Source of the DNA: Arthrobacter sp. Soil763
Lineage (GTDB): Bacteria; Actinomycetota; Actinomycetes; Actinomycetales; Micrococcaceae
Direction: 5' to 3'
Length of the DNA stretch: 64,000 nucleotides
Assembly: GCF_001428365.1 (NCBI RefSeq)
Contig: NZ_LMSH01000001.1
Location: forward strand, 253,685 to 317,684
Under the pieces are notes generated by a model, which made no database searches, was not told the origin of the DNA, and saw only the letters and a list, made by a program, of their open reading frames with translations. Of this stretch, positions 16,582 through 25,111 are shown piece by piece (the stretch's first letter is position 1; the number at the start of each line of letters is the position of its first letter). The position numbers and the translations under genes are program-made.

Positions 16582-17439
16582 TTAGGACAGGATGTCTTTG
16601 GTCGCGAGCCGGGCGTAGGCCAGCGCGCCGAACACCGCCACGTAGCCGGCCTGCAGCAGGGCATTGGCAGCAAACGAATCCCAGACCACGGGCTGGCGCA
16701 GCAGATCGGCGAAGTCCAGCCAGCGGTGGCTGAAGAGCCACGGATGCAGCCAGTCCAGCTGCGGCAGCGCGTCCGCGACCTGGGTGACGACCGCCAGGAC
16801 CACCGTGGCCGCCATTGCGCCGACGGGCACGTCGGTGAGGGTGGACATGAACAGTCCGACGGCGGCCAGGCCCACGAGCGATACGGCCAGGTACGCGGCG
16901 ATCAGCAGCAGTCGTCCCACCGCCTCGGCGGGTCCGATCGAGTCCCCGGACAGCAGGGTCACCGGTCCCACCGGGAAGAGCACGGCTCCGATGCCGGCCC
17001 CGACGAGGGCGATCGTGAACGGTGCCGCGACGGCGAAGAGCACGGCGCCGGCGTACTTGACCAGCAGCAGCCGGCCCCGGCCGGCGGGGCCTGCGAGAAG
17101 GTAGCGGAGGGTGCCCAGACTGGCCTCGCCCGCCACCGTGTCTCCGGCCACCACGCCGATCGTGAGCGGCAGGAAGAGCGGGACAGCGACGAGCATGGCG
17201 GTGATGCCGACGAAGAGCCCGTTCTGGCTGATCTGGTCCAGGAAGGCAGGGCCCCGTCCGGGCGGGACCGCCGAGGAGAGCCGCACCGCGACGGCGATCA
17301 GCACCGGGACGGCGGCGAGCGCGAGAAGCATGGCCCAGGTCCGGCGGCGCCGGAACAGCACGCCGAGCTCGGAGCCGAGCAGCCGCAGCCCGGGCAGGGA
17401 TGTCGGTCCGGAACCAGCCGGCCTCCGGTCACTGGGCAA
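16582..17439 (-). CDS. ABC-2 type transporter permease
   Basis: 285 residues with six predicted membrane segments and the PLTIGVVAGDTVAGEASLGTLRYLL block typical of ABC-2 permeases that work with CcmA-type ATPases. The start lies within the last 11 bases of the ATPase gene. It is the third gene of a LolA-like/ATPase/permease operon, so the three probably make one complex. The likely role is export of, or extraction of a lipid or peptide from, the cytoplasmic membrane. The substrate is not evident. Confidence 0.87.
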   Translation of the reverse strand: MPSDRRPAGSGPTSLPGLRLLGSELGVLFRRRRTWAMLLALAAVPVLIAVAVRLSSAVPPGRGPAFLDQISQNGLFVGITAMLVAVPLFLPLTIGVVAGDTVAGEASLGTLRYLLAGPAGRGRLLLVKYAGAVLFAVAAPFTIALVGAGIGAVLFPVGPVTLLSGDSIGPAEAVGRLLLIAAYLAVSLVGLAAVGLFMSTLTDVPVGAMAATVVLAVVTQVADALPQLDWLHPWLFSHRWLDFADLLRQPVVWDSFAANALLQAGYVAVFGALAYARLATKDILS

Positions 17440-18484
17440 CGTCGAACCCCTCCCCCGTCAGTTCAACGAAGCGGTCCTCGAGGCTGCCCTGCTCCACGGT
17501 GAAGCCCCGGACCCGGACTCCCTCCGCCACCAGCGCCGCGACGAGGGTTTCCGGCGCCGGGGTGTCCGGCCCGGCCGGCAATCGGGCGCGCAGCACCGCC
17601 CCGTCCGACGCATTGCCGGGCGCACCGCCGGGCGTGCCGCTCCCGGGGGCGCCGCCGTCGTGCGTCAACCCGAAGCGGGCCAGCACCGCCGCGGCAGCAC
17701 CGGGATCCGGGGTCACCAGCCGCACCCCCGGCTGGCCGGCCTGCCGCAGCTCCGCCAGGGCACCCTGCGCCACGAGCCGCCCGGCGCTCATGATCGCCGC
17801 GTGGGTGCAGATCTGCTCCACCTCCGCGAGCAGGTGGCTGGAGACAAACACGGTGGCCCCGTCCGCTGCCAGTGACCGGACCAGGTGCCGCACCTCCCGG
17901 GTGCCCTGCGGGTCCAGCCCGTTCGTCGGTTCGTCCAGGACCAGCAGCTCGCGGGGTGCCAGCAGGGCGTTGGCGATCCCCAGCCGCTGCTTCATCCCGA
18001 GCGAATAGGCCCGCACCTTCTTGTCCGCGGCGTGCGCCAGGCCGACCCGTTCCAGGGCGGTGCGCACCCGCGCCTGCCGCGTCCGGGCCGGAGCGTCCGG
18101 ATCCGCGGCATCGAAGCGCTGCAGGTTCGCGGCCCCGGAGAGGAACGGGTAAAACGCCGGCCCCTCGACCAGGGCACCGACCCGGGGCAGCACGGTGCGC
18201 AGCTGCCGAGGCATCTCCCGGCCGAGGACCCGGACCGACCCGCCGGAGGCTGCGGCCAGCCCCAGGAGGATCCGGATGGTGGTGGTCTTGCCGGAGCCGT
18301 TGGGGCCCAGAAACCCGAACACCGAGCCCCGGGGCACGGCCAGGTCGATCCCGTCGACCGCCAGTTGCCGGCCGAAGCGCTTGCTCAGGCCCCGTGTCTC
18401 GATGCTCAGTTCGGCGGGGGGCGCGTCAGGAACCGCGGCCCCCGCGGCGGTGGCCGTCGGCGCGGCGGGGCCGACGCCGGTCAC
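17429..18484 (-). CDS. ABC transporter ATP-binding protein, CcmA/drug-exporter type
   Basis: 351 residues if translation starts at the GTG 18482-18484, which overlaps the preceding stop as GTGA. The longer open frame to 18709 is low-complexity Arg-rich sequence inside the upstream gene. Walker A GPNGSGKTT lies at 60-68, the signature SLGMKQR at 161-167, Walker B LLVLDEP at 180-186, and a C-terminal regulatory segment ends LTGEGFDVAQ. It pairs with the ABC-2 permease immediately downstream. Confidence 0.9.
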   Translation of the reverse strand: MTGVGPAAPTATAAGAAVPDAPPAELSIETRGLSKRFGRQLAVDGIDLAVPRGSVFGFLGPNGSGKTTTIRILLGLAAASGGSVRVLGREMPRQLRTVLPRVGALVEGPAFYPFLSGAANLQRFDAADPDAPARTRQARVRTALERVGLAHAADKKVRAYSLGMKQRLGIANALLAPRELLVLDEPTNGLDPQGTREVRHLVRSLAADGATVFVSSHLLAEVEQICTHAAIMSAGRLVAQGALAELRQAGQPGVRLVTPDPGAAAAVLARFGLTHDGGAPGSGTPGGAPGNASDGAVLRARLPAGPDTPAPETLVAALVAEGVRVRGFTVEQGSLEDRFVELTGEGFDVAQ

Positions 18485-19572
18485 CGGCCGGCGGCCACGG
18501 CCTGGAGCCGCTCCAGCGGGACGGAGCCAGCCAGGACGCGCCCGTCGTCGAGGATCAACACGTTCAGCAAGGCGGTGGAAAGCAGCTTGCCGCCGGGAAC
18601 GGGGACTGCGGTCTTCGCCAGCAGCGCGGCGGCGTCGCCGTTGCCGCCCTGCTGGCGGGCTGCGTCGGCGGCAAACGCCCCGGCAGGCAGCTCGACGACC
18701 GACTCCCAACCTGTGCCGCTGACCTTCGCCTCGCCCTTCGGATGTACCTTGCCGTGCGCGTTAGGGCCGGGCCGCTTCGTGTCTCCGGCCCTGTGGTCCG
18801 GCACCGGCAACTCCTTGACGGCGGCGCCCGGTGGCGGGCTGAACCGGAAGACAGAGGCATCGGGGGCCTCGAGGGAGAGTTTGCTGAACGCGACGCTGAA
18901 CGCCGGCTCCGATTGTCCCCGGGCTTTCACCTGCACGCCCAGCGGCATGCCGTTGCGGCCATCGACCGAAATCTCCACGGCAGCCAGCAGGCTGGTGGAG
19001 GACCGCGGTGTCAGCACCAGCCGGTACGCCGCGCGGCCGGCAACCTCGGCTTCGGGCCCGACGGTGACATCACCGCTGCGCCCGAGCCGGGCCAGCAGCG
19101 CCTCGGCCAGCCGGTCCGGCTGGGGAACGGCATCCTGGCGCGGTTCCGGGCGGGTACCGGCCGGCAGCTTCGCATGCGCCGCGGTGTTGTCCTTGGAGTT
19201 GTAGAACCAGAGATCCTGCCCGTTCCGGACCACGTTCCGCTCGGCAAACCGGTCCAGAACCTGGATCCGGGCCTGCTCCGGCCCGCCCCGGTAGACCCGG
19301 GCGGTGTGCGGCCCGGTCAGGAGCTCCAGCCAGGCGGTATCGCCCCCGGCGCTTGCCGGCGGCAGTTCCGGCAGGCCCAGGCTGGAAGTTTGCTCCACGG
19401 TTCCGGAGAAGGCCGCGTCCCGGTGCCCGGCGACCAGGGCCAGCACCTGCGCAGGTGACTTGTCGGGCAGCGGGTCCCCGGCGTTGGCCGGCAGTGAACC
19501 CGCCAGCACCCCGGCGGCAATTACAGCGGGAACGGTTGCGGCTGGCAGCCAGCGCAACCACTTGCGGGTCAT
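18481..19572 (-). CDS. Secreted LolA-like protein, first gene of an ABC operon
   Basis: 363 residues with a signal peptide (MTRKWLRWLPAATVPAVIAAG, cleavage near PANA-GD) and no lipobox. The mature protein has the unclosed beta-barrel pattern of LolA/LppX-like proteins: repeated amphipathic strands such as AFSGTVEQTSSLGLP, DLWFYNSKDN, AYRLVLTPR and MPLGVQVKARGQSEPAFSVAFSKL. In Gram-positive bacteria such proteins bind hydrophobic ligands outside the membrane. The last 90 residues form a separate region with a Lys/Pro-rich linker. Its stop overlaps the ATPase start by 4 bases, so a role as the extracellular partner of that ABC transporter is likely. Confidence 0.78.
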   Translation of the reverse strand: MTRKWLRWLPAATVPAVIAAGVLAGSLPANAGDPLPDKSPAQVLALVAGHRDAAFSGTVEQTSSLGLPELPPASAGGDTAWLELLTGPHTARVYRGGPEQARIQVLDRFAERNVVRNGQDLWFYNSKDNTAAHAKLPAGTRPEPRQDAVPQPDRLAEALLARLGRSGDVTVGPEAEVAGRAAYRLVLTPRSSTSLLAAVEISVDGRNGMPLGVQVKARGQSEPAFSVAFSKLSLEAPDASVFRFSPPPGAAVKELPVPDHRAGDTKRPGPNAHGKVHPKGEAKVSGTGWESVVELPAGAFAADAARQQGGNGDAAALLAKTAVPVPGGKLLSTALLNVLILDDGRVLAGSVPLERLQAVAAGR

Positions 19573-19683
19573 TACGACCGCGCTCCGTCATGGCAGCTCA
19601 TACCTCAAGGTTACGCCTGTCCCGGGCCGGGATCACGGGACGCCGTCATTGGCAGTGCCGGTCCCGCGGCTGTGTCTGGCCGG

Positions 19684-20718
19684 TCAGGAGCCGAGCATCG
19701 GGCCGAAGCTGGGCCGGTCGGCCAGCCGCGGGTCCTCCCGGTCCGGGACGACCATGACGGGCCCCTTGGCATGGTGCAGGATGCCGTCGGAGGTGGATCC
19801 AAGCAGCATCCCGGCGAAGCCGCCCCGGCCCCGGGTGCCCACCACCACGAGTTCAACGTGCCGGCTGGCGTCCACGAGGATGTCCACCGGGGAGCCGTCC
19901 ACCAGCTCGGTCTGGACCTCCAGCCGGGGGAAGTGGCTCTTGAGCCATGCGACCCCGGCGTCGAGCTGGACCCGGATATCGGCGAACAGGGCCTCGCGGT
20001 CCATCGGGGCCGGCACCCAGGCGAGCGATCCGCTGTACTGCGGTACGGCGCAGACCAGGCGCAGGGGCGCGGAGAGGCGCTCGGCCTGGGCTGCGGCTTC
20101 GAGCACCGCCACCCGGGCCTGGTCCGAGCCGTCCACGCCGACGACGACGACGTTTTCCACCGGCTGGTTGCCTGCCTTCTCCCGCTCGGCCCGGACGTGC
20201 TTGTCGTCGGTGGTTTCGCCCAGCCGGTCGCCGCAGACCAGCGGCACCGTGACGGTGGGGCACTTGGCGTGCGCGGGAAGCGCGCTGCTGACCGAACCGA
20301 GGAGGCGGCCCACGAAGCCGCCGCGGCCGCGGGTGCCGAACACCAGCAGTTCCGCGCTCTCTGACAGCTCCAGCAACACCCCGGAGGCGTCGCCGTTCTC
20401 CACCGAAGCGTCGACGTCGATGCTGTACCGCGCCACCTTGTCCAGCGCCTGCTTCAGGATGGCCTCGGCCCCTTCGCGGATCACGGAGTCATCGACCGTG
20501 GCGTAGCCGCCGTCCAGGCCGGATGCGGCGAAGACCGGCACCGAGTAGGCAGTGACGATGTGGAGCGGACGACCCCGCCGCTGCGCCTCGCGGGCGGCCC
20601 AGACGAGGGCGCAATGGCTGTGGTCGGAACCATCCACGCCGACGACGATGCCCCCGGGCGCCGGACGCGCGCCAGCGGAGTCTCCGGCCGAATCCGGGTG
20701 CACCTGTTCTCGGGCCAT
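19684..20718 (-). CDS. Tandem universal stress protein (two Usp domains)
   Basis: 344 residues from the ATG 20716-20718, with a GAGGCGG element upstream; the open frame continues to 20835 without support. Two Usp domains follow each other. Both keep the ATP-binding signature Gx2Gx9G(S/T): GTRGRGGFVGRLLGS in the first and GTRGRGGFAGMLLGST in the second. Both start with VVGVDGSD-type strands. Such ATP-binding tandem Usps are linked to stress survival and dormancy. There is no operon partner, and no DosR-like box like those near 41-55 kb was found before it. Confidence 0.92.
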   Translation of the reverse strand: MAREQVHPDSAGDSAGARPAPGGIVVGVDGSDHSHCALVWAAREAQRRGRPLHIVTAYSVPVFAASGLDGGYATVDDSVIREGAEAILKQALDKVARYSIDVDASVENGDASGVLLELSESAELLVFGTRGRGGFVGRLLGSVSSALPAHAKCPTVTVPLVCGDRLGETTDDKHVRAEREKAGNQPVENVVVVGVDGSDQARVAVLEAAAQAERLSAPLRLVCAVPQYSGSLAWVPAPMDREALFADIRVQLDAGVAWLKSHFPRLEVQTELVDGSPVDILVDASRHVELVVVGTRGRGGFAGMLLGSTSDGILHHAKGPVMVVPDREDPRLADRPSFGPMLGS

Positions 20719-20946
20719 GGGGTCCGCCTCCTCGCGTCTCGTGGCTGTGTTGCGGCTATTCTGCCAGAAGTGCCGCGGCGCGGCGCGCAGGGCGCCGGGA
20801 GCCGGAAAACGGGGAAGTAACCGGTCCCGGAGCAACCCTGTTCAGGGCGCAGAATCTTGGGTATCCTCTGAGGCGTTACTAAACCGAGACTCGTCTTTCA
20901 GATCGCCGCTTCCGGGTGAAGCGCGGCCGGGCGGCCGGGGAAGGAC

Positions 20947-20967
20947 GTTCCGGGAATGGCCCGGAAC
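20947..20967. repeat. Inverted repeat before the Rossmann-fold protein gene
   Basis: GTTCCGGG and CCCGGAAC are perfect 8-base arms separated by AATGG. The element ends 27 bases before the GTG at 20995. Its position suits an operator or a short mRNA hairpin; the protein that would bind it is unknown. Confidence 0.45.
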
Positions 20968-20994
20968 CGGCGTTATTCGAGGAAGGACTCCGCA

Positions 20995-21657
20995 GTGTCG
21001 AGCATGCCTGTTTGCGGCGGAATCGAGCGGACCAGCGCCGTGGTGATCGGCACCGGCCTGTCCGGGCTGGCGGTAGCCAGCGAGCTGCAGCGCCGCGGGG
21101 TGGAAGCCATCGTGGTGGACGGACTCGACCTGCTGGGCGCCGGTAATCCGGCCAACACCTCGTCACTGCAGCGGTGCGACGCGGCGGACGCCGCCACCCT
21201 CCGGGAGCGCAACGAAATCCTCCGCCACCTGCGGAACTACGCTGCCAGCCACAACCTTGATGTCCGGAACAACGTCCGCGCCCTGCAGCTGGACCACCTC
21301 GACGCCGACGGCCCGCTGGCCGGCGGACACGAGCTGCCCGTCCCGGGGAATACCGCCCAGCACTGGGCAGTCAGCACCCCGGGCGGCATCCTCTACGCGG
21401 ACCACCTGGTGCTGACCCGGTGCGCGCACAGCCAGCTGCGGCGGATGCTGGCCGAGCTTGGCGTGGCAGCCGGCCAGAACCTCATGGCCGCCATGCACGC
21501 CATCGGGATGTACCTGGTCGGCGTGGGCGAGCTGATCACCCCGACGCCGAAGGAAGTGCTGCGCCAGGCGAAGCTCGTCGGGCAGGCAATTTCCGCGAAG
21601 GTCAACTCCGACGGCGTTCCCGCCCTGCTTCCGGGCGGGCTGGCACTGCCCGCTTAG
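20995..21657 (+). CDS. Short FAD/NAD-binding Rossmann protein, possibly a reduced flavoprotein
   Basis: 220 residues from the GTG at 20995, chosen because a GAGGAAGGA site sits about eight bases before it; an ATG at 20956 lies inside the inverted repeat at 20947-20967. Near the N-terminus VVIGTGLSGLAVASELQRRG is a GxGxxG dinucleotide-binding motif, with an acidic residue after the second strand (VVDG). The rest, which in flavin monooxygenases would supply the substrate and second nucleotide sites, is short and mostly helical. A usual family member has 350-500 residues, so this may be a reduced or truncated relative. A His/Cys cluster (LTRCAHSQLRR) is notable. No partner gene is adjacent. Confidence 0.65.
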   Translation: MSSMPVCGGIERTSAVVIGTGLSGLAVASELQRRGVEAIVVDGLDLLGAGNPANTSSLQRCDAADAATLRERNEILRHLRNYAASHNLDVRNNVRALQLDHLDADGPLAGGHELPVPGNTAQHWAVSTPGGILYADHLVLTRCAHSQLRRMLAELGVAAGQNLMAAMHAIGMYLVGVGELITPTPKEVLRQAKLVGQAISAKVNSDGVPALLPGGLALPA

Positions 21658-21703
21658 GCCCGGAAGCCCGGCCGGGTGCAGCCCGCGGGCTGCAGTCTCC
21701 CGG

Positions 21704-22378
21704 TTAGTCCCGCTGCCCCTCGCCCGGGGCGCTGCCGGCGCGCGCGCCGTCGTCGCCGTCCCGATCATCGAGGCGCCGTTTGGCCATCAGGGCCAGTGCC
21801 ACGAGGAAGCCCACGGCCACCGCGACGAAGATCACAATGCTCCACGGGAAGGGCTGCGAGGCGTCCGGCGCCGGCGTGGGCGCCACGGTGGTCCCCGGCT
21901 GGGCGGTTCCCAGCGTGGGGACACTGCCGGCCGCGGGGGCCGTCCCGGCCGCCGGCGACGTGGCCGACGTCGTGCTTCCACTTGCCGGCGCGGCCGCGGT
22001 GAACGTGAAGGTGCCCTCGACCGGGTGCCCGTCGGAGCTGGAAACCCGCCACTGCACGGTGAACGCCCCGGCCGACGCGCCCTCCTTCAGCTTCTGGGAC
22101 ACCACGTTGCCCTTGATCTCGACCGCACCCTCGGCCCAGTTGGTGCCGGCGCCGTCGTTGACCTTGACCTGGGTGCCGAGGGCCAGGGGCTGTTCACTCA
22201 TGGTCAGCTGCACCTGCTGCGGCGGGACCGGCACGGACGCACCGTCGGCCGGGCTGGTCGAGGCGACGGCGTCATGCGCCGACGCCGGCGCCGCCCCGAG
22301 CAGCACCGCGGACAGGAGGACGGCGGCTGCGAGGATGGCCTTGAGCACGGCGTGGGGAAACTGGCGGATGCTGGGCAT
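21704..22378 (-). CDS. CopC-domain copper-resistance-type protein, membrane anchored
   Basis: 224 residues. The signal peptide (AILAAAVLLSAVLLGAAPASA) is followed directly by His, the expected N-terminal copper ligand of CopC. The domain includes STSPADGASVPVPPQQVQLTMS and the C-terminal copper-site strand SSDGHPVEGTFTF. A Ser/Thr/Pro/Ala-rich stalk (about residues 130-170), one membrane segment (SIVIFVAVAVGFLVALALMA) and a charged tail anchor it outside the membrane. CopD, the usual partner, is not in the window. A periplasm-side copper-binding role is inferred from the family. Confidence 0.87.
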   Translation of the reverse strand: MPSIRQFPHAVLKAILAAAVLLSAVLLGAAPASAHDAVASTSPADGASVPVPPQQVQLTMSEQPLALGTQVKVNDGAGTNWAEGAVEIKGNVVSQKLKEGASAGAFTVQWRVSSSDGHPVEGTFTFTAAAPASGSTTSATSPAAGTAPAAGSVPTLGTAQPGTTVAPTPAPDASQPFPWSIVIFVAVAVGFLVALALMAKRRLDDRDGDDGARAGSAPGEGQRD

Positions 22379-22445
22379 GGCGAAGGCACTCCTTGGTGTT
22401 GGCTTCCTTACAGACTAGGCGAGATTGGCGGGAGGGTGCGCCCGG

Positions 22446-22463
22446 GCCTAATAGGATTTAGGC
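22446..22463. promoter_or_regulatory. Inverted repeat in the leader of the purine permease gene
   Basis: GCCTAA and TTAGGC are 6-base arms around TAGGAT. The element ends 28 bases before the ATG at 22492. The TAGGAT centre could act as a -10 box, but no matching -35 box is at normal spacing. It is a candidate operator for a purine-responsive regulator. Confidence 0.35.
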
Positions 22464-22491
22464 GACACCCTTTTTCCCTCCCGGAGGACCA

Positions 22492-23934
22492 ATGCTTAAG
22501 CAGGGCTCTGCACTCGACCGGTATTTCAAGATTTCCGAGCGGGGGTCGAACTTCTCCCGCGAAATCCGCGGCGGGTTCGCCACCTTCTTCGCCATGAGCT
22601 ACATCGTGGTGCTCAATCCGCTGATCCTCTCCGGCGCCGACTCCTCCGGCGGCACGCTCGGCTTCCCGGCGGTGGCAGCCGTCACCGCCTTCGCGGCCGG
22701 CATCCTGACTATCCTGATGGGCGCCTGGGCCAAGCATCCCTTCGCCCTGGCCACCGGGCTGGGCGTCAACGCCTTCGTCGCGGTCACGGTCGCGACCAAC
22801 CCGGGCCTGACCTGGCCGGACATGATGGGCCTGGTGGTCCTCTCCGGCGTCACCATGCTGATCCTGGTGCTCACGGGCTTCCGAACCGCGGTCTTCAAGG
22901 CCGTTCCGGAGGGGCTGAAGACGGCGATCGTGGTCGGCATCGGCCTGTTCATCGCCCTGATCGGCCTGGTCAACGCCGGCTTCGTCCGCCGCATCCCCGA
23001 CGTCGCCGGCACCACCGTCCCGGTCGGCCTCGGCTTCGACGGCAAGCTCCTGGGCTGGCCCACGCTGGTGTTCGTCGTCGGGCTGGTCCTCACCATCGCC
23101 CTCGTGGTGCGCAAGGTCAAGGGCGCCATCCTGATCGGCATCGTCACCTCCACCATCCTCTCCGTGATCCTGGAATTCACCCTGCACATCGGGCCCAGCT
23201 TCGACGGCAAGAACTACAACCCGCAGGGCTGGTCCCTGGTGGCCCCGAAGTTCACCGAGTGGGCTGCACCGGACCTGTCCCTGATCGGCAAGGCCAACCC
23301 GTTCGGCGCCTTCGAACACCTCGGTTTCGTCGCCGCGACCCTGCTGGCCTTCGTGATCCTGCTGAGCATCTTCTTCGACGCCATGGGCACCATGGTGGGC
23401 CTAGCCACCGAGGCCGGCACCATCGACAAGGACGGCAACATCCCGAACGTGGACCGTGTGCTGCAGATCGATGCCCTCGGCGCGATCGTCGGCGGCGGCG
23501 CGTCCGTCTCCTCCAACCAGATCTACGTTGAATCCGGCGCCGGCATCGGCGAAGGTGCCCGCACCGGCCTCGCCTCGATCGTCACCGGCCTGCTGTTCCT
23601 GGTCGCCATGTTCTTCACCCCGCTGATCAACCTCGTCCCGTTCGAGGCGGTGGCACCGGCGCTCGTCGTCGTCGGCTTCATGATGGTCTCGCAGGTCGGC
23701 AAGATCGACTGGCAGGACTGGGGCATCGCGATCCCCGCCTTCCTGACCTTCACCCTCATGCCGTTCACCTACTCGATCGCCAACGGCCTCGGCGCAGGCT
23801 TCATCTCCTTCGTGCTGATCCGCCTCTTCCAGGGCCGCGCCCGCGAAGTCCACCCGCTGATGTGGGCCGTGGCCGCGGCGTTCCTGCTGTTCTTCGGCAT
23901 CGGCCCGATCGAGGCGGCGCTCGGCATCCACTAG
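22492..23934 (+). CDS. NCS2 family purine permease, AzgA/PbuG type
   Basis: 480 residues. The N-terminal signature is clear (LDRYFKISERGSNFSREIRGGFATFFAMSYIVVLNP), and 12-14 membrane segments follow. Typical blocks include FFDAMGTMVGLATEAG and the SNQIYVESGAGIGEGARTGLASI region. Members import hypoxanthine, guanine or adenine by proton symport. A ribosome binding site CCGGAGGA precedes the start. It is followed by a long hairpin (23954-24018) and then hutG on the same strand, so it may provide nitrogen-rich substrates, but no direct link to histidine use is shown. Confidence 0.92.
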   Translation: MLKQGSALDRYFKISERGSNFSREIRGGFATFFAMSYIVVLNPLILSGADSSGGTLGFPAVAAVTAFAAGILTILMGAWAKHPFALATGLGVNAFVAVTVATNPGLTWPDMMGLVVLSGVTMLILVLTGFRTAVFKAVPEGLKTAIVVGIGLFIALIGLVNAGFVRRIPDVAGTTVPVGLGFDGKLLGWPTLVFVVGLVLTIALVVRKVKGAILIGIVTSTILSVILEFTLHIGPSFDGKNYNPQGWSLVAPKFTEWAAPDLSLIGKANPFGAFEHLGFVAATLLAFVILLSIFFDAMGTMVGLATEAGTIDKDGNIPNVDRVLQIDALGAIVGGGASVSSNQIYVESGAGIGEGARTGLASIVTGLLFLVAMFFTPLINLVPFEAVAPALVVVGFMMVSQVGKIDWQDWGIAIPAFLTFTLMPFTYSIANGLGAGFISFVLIRLFQGRAREVHPLMWAVAAAFLLFFGIGPIEAALGIH

Positions 23935-23953
23935 GGTTTCCGCACCGTCCCCT

Positions 23954-24018
23954 CCGCCGAGGTGGCAGTTCGCGGCAGTGTTTCTCGAAAACATTGCCGT
24001 GAACTGCCACCTCGGCGG
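23954..24018. repeat. Long hairpin: 30-base inverted repeat with 5-base loop
   Basis: Bases 23954-23983 and 23989-24018 pair along all 30 positions: 28 Watson-Crick pairs and two G-U pairs when read as plus-strand RNA. Both departures from symmetry are transitions that keep pairing. The loop is CTCGA. There is no T run after it, so it is not a simple terminator. It may be an RNA processing signal, a recombination-prone palindrome or a dispersed repeat; I see no second copy in this window. Confidence 0.85.
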
Positions 24019-24045
24019 CGTTTAAGCGGCGTTTCCACCGGGGTT

Positions 24046-24059
24046 TCCGGGATTCCGGA
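24046..24059. promoter_or_regulatory. Candidate HutR (IclR) operator before hutG
   Basis: TCCGGGATTCCGGA is a palindrome with perfect TCCGG/CCGGA arms. It lies 56-69 bases before the hutG start. It differs at only two positions from the site before hutU (30755-30768). The shared motif is the main evidence that both genes answer to the IclR protein encoded at 30814-31692. Confidence 0.7.
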
Positions 24060-24114
24060 CACTCCGACGGCGGCGCTGCTGGTTTTCCGGGCCGGGCTGC
24101 GGTGAGCTTGGAGC

Positions 24115-25074
24115 ATGCTTTCTCCCGCCCTCACCGTTGATGTTCCGCCGCAGCCCTGGACCGGACGGTTCGACGGCGACGGCGCCGACCACCGCCGCTG
24201 GTGGCAGGCCGTGGCGCCCTACGCGGCACACCCGCTGCCCGCCGCGCCCGTCGGCGCGCGGCCCGCCGTCATCCTCGGTTTCGGCAGCGACGCCGGCGTG
24301 CGGCGCAACAAGGGCCGGGTAGGGGCGGCGGCGGCCCCGGCGGCACTCCGGGCGGCACTGTCCCCGCTCGCCTTCCACCTCGACCGCGAAGTCCACGACG
24401 CCGGCGACGTCACCGTGGCCGGCGACGCGCTGGAGGCCGGCCAGGCGCGGGCCGGGCTCGCCATCACGGCGCTGCTCGACGCCGGCGCCCTCCCCGTGGT
24501 TCTCGGCGGCGGCCATGAGACCGCCTTCGCGAGCTATCTGGGCGTGGCCGGCTCCGCTGCGGTCCGCGATGGCCTGCGGGTGGGCGTGCTGAACCTCGAT
24601 GCCCACTTCGACCTCCGGGACGAGCCGGCGCCGAGTTCCGGCACCCCGTTCCTGCAGATGGCCCGCGCCGAGGCCGCCGCGGGCCGGGAGCTGAGGTACG
24701 CCGTCGTCGGGATCTCCGAGCCGAACAACACGGCCGCGCTGTTCCGGACCACCGGGGAACTGGGCGTGGACTACCTGCTGGACGAGGACTGCTCCGCTGA
24801 GGCCGCGGCGGAGTTCGTCTCCGCCTTCCTGGCCGGGGTGGATGCCGTGTACCTGACGATCGACCTGGACGTGCTGCCGGCGTCCGTGGCGCCGGGGGTC
24901 AGCGCGCCGGCGGCCTACGGCGTCCCGCTGCCGGTGATCAGCGCCGTCTGCCGCCAGGTCGCCGCGAGCGGGAAGCTGCTGCACCTGGACGTCGCGGAAC
25001 TGAACCCGGAATTCGACGTCGACGGCCGCACCGCGAAGGTGGCCGCGCGGCTGATCAACACGCTGCTGCGGTAG
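24115..25074 (+). CDS. hutG: Formimidoylglutamase (arginase/ureohydrolase family)
   Basis: 319 residues. Manganese-binding motifs of the ureohydrolase fold are intact: GGGHE 131-135, DAHFD 162-166 and DLD 250-252. The sequence around them (LNLDAHFDLRDEPAPSSGTPF) is that of HutG, which cleaves N-formimidoyl-L-glutamate to glutamate and formamide, the last step of histidine breakdown. It stands apart from hutU-hutH and on the other strand, but carries the same palindrome upstream. The ATG at 24115 has only a weak ribosome binding site. hutI, the preceding enzyme, is not in the window. Confidence 0.9.
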   Translation: MLSPALTVDVPPQPWTGRFDGDGADHRRWWQAVAPYAAHPLPAAPVGARPAVILGFGSDAGVRRNKGRVGAAAAPAALRAALSPLAFHLDREVHDAGDVTVAGDALEAGQARAGLAITALLDAGALPVVLGGGHETAFASYLGVAGSAAVRDGLRVGVLNLDAHFDLRDEPAPSSGTPFLQMARAEAAAGRELRYAVVGISEPNNTAALFRTTGELGVDYLLDEDCSAEAAAEFVSAFLAGVDAVYLTIDLDVLPASVAPGVSAPAAYGVPLPVISAVCRQVAASGKLLHLDVAELNPEFDVDGRTAKVAARLINTLLR

Positions 25075-25111
25075 CCGGCGGGCCGCCGCCCCGCGCCGCC
25101 GGAAGGGCCGC

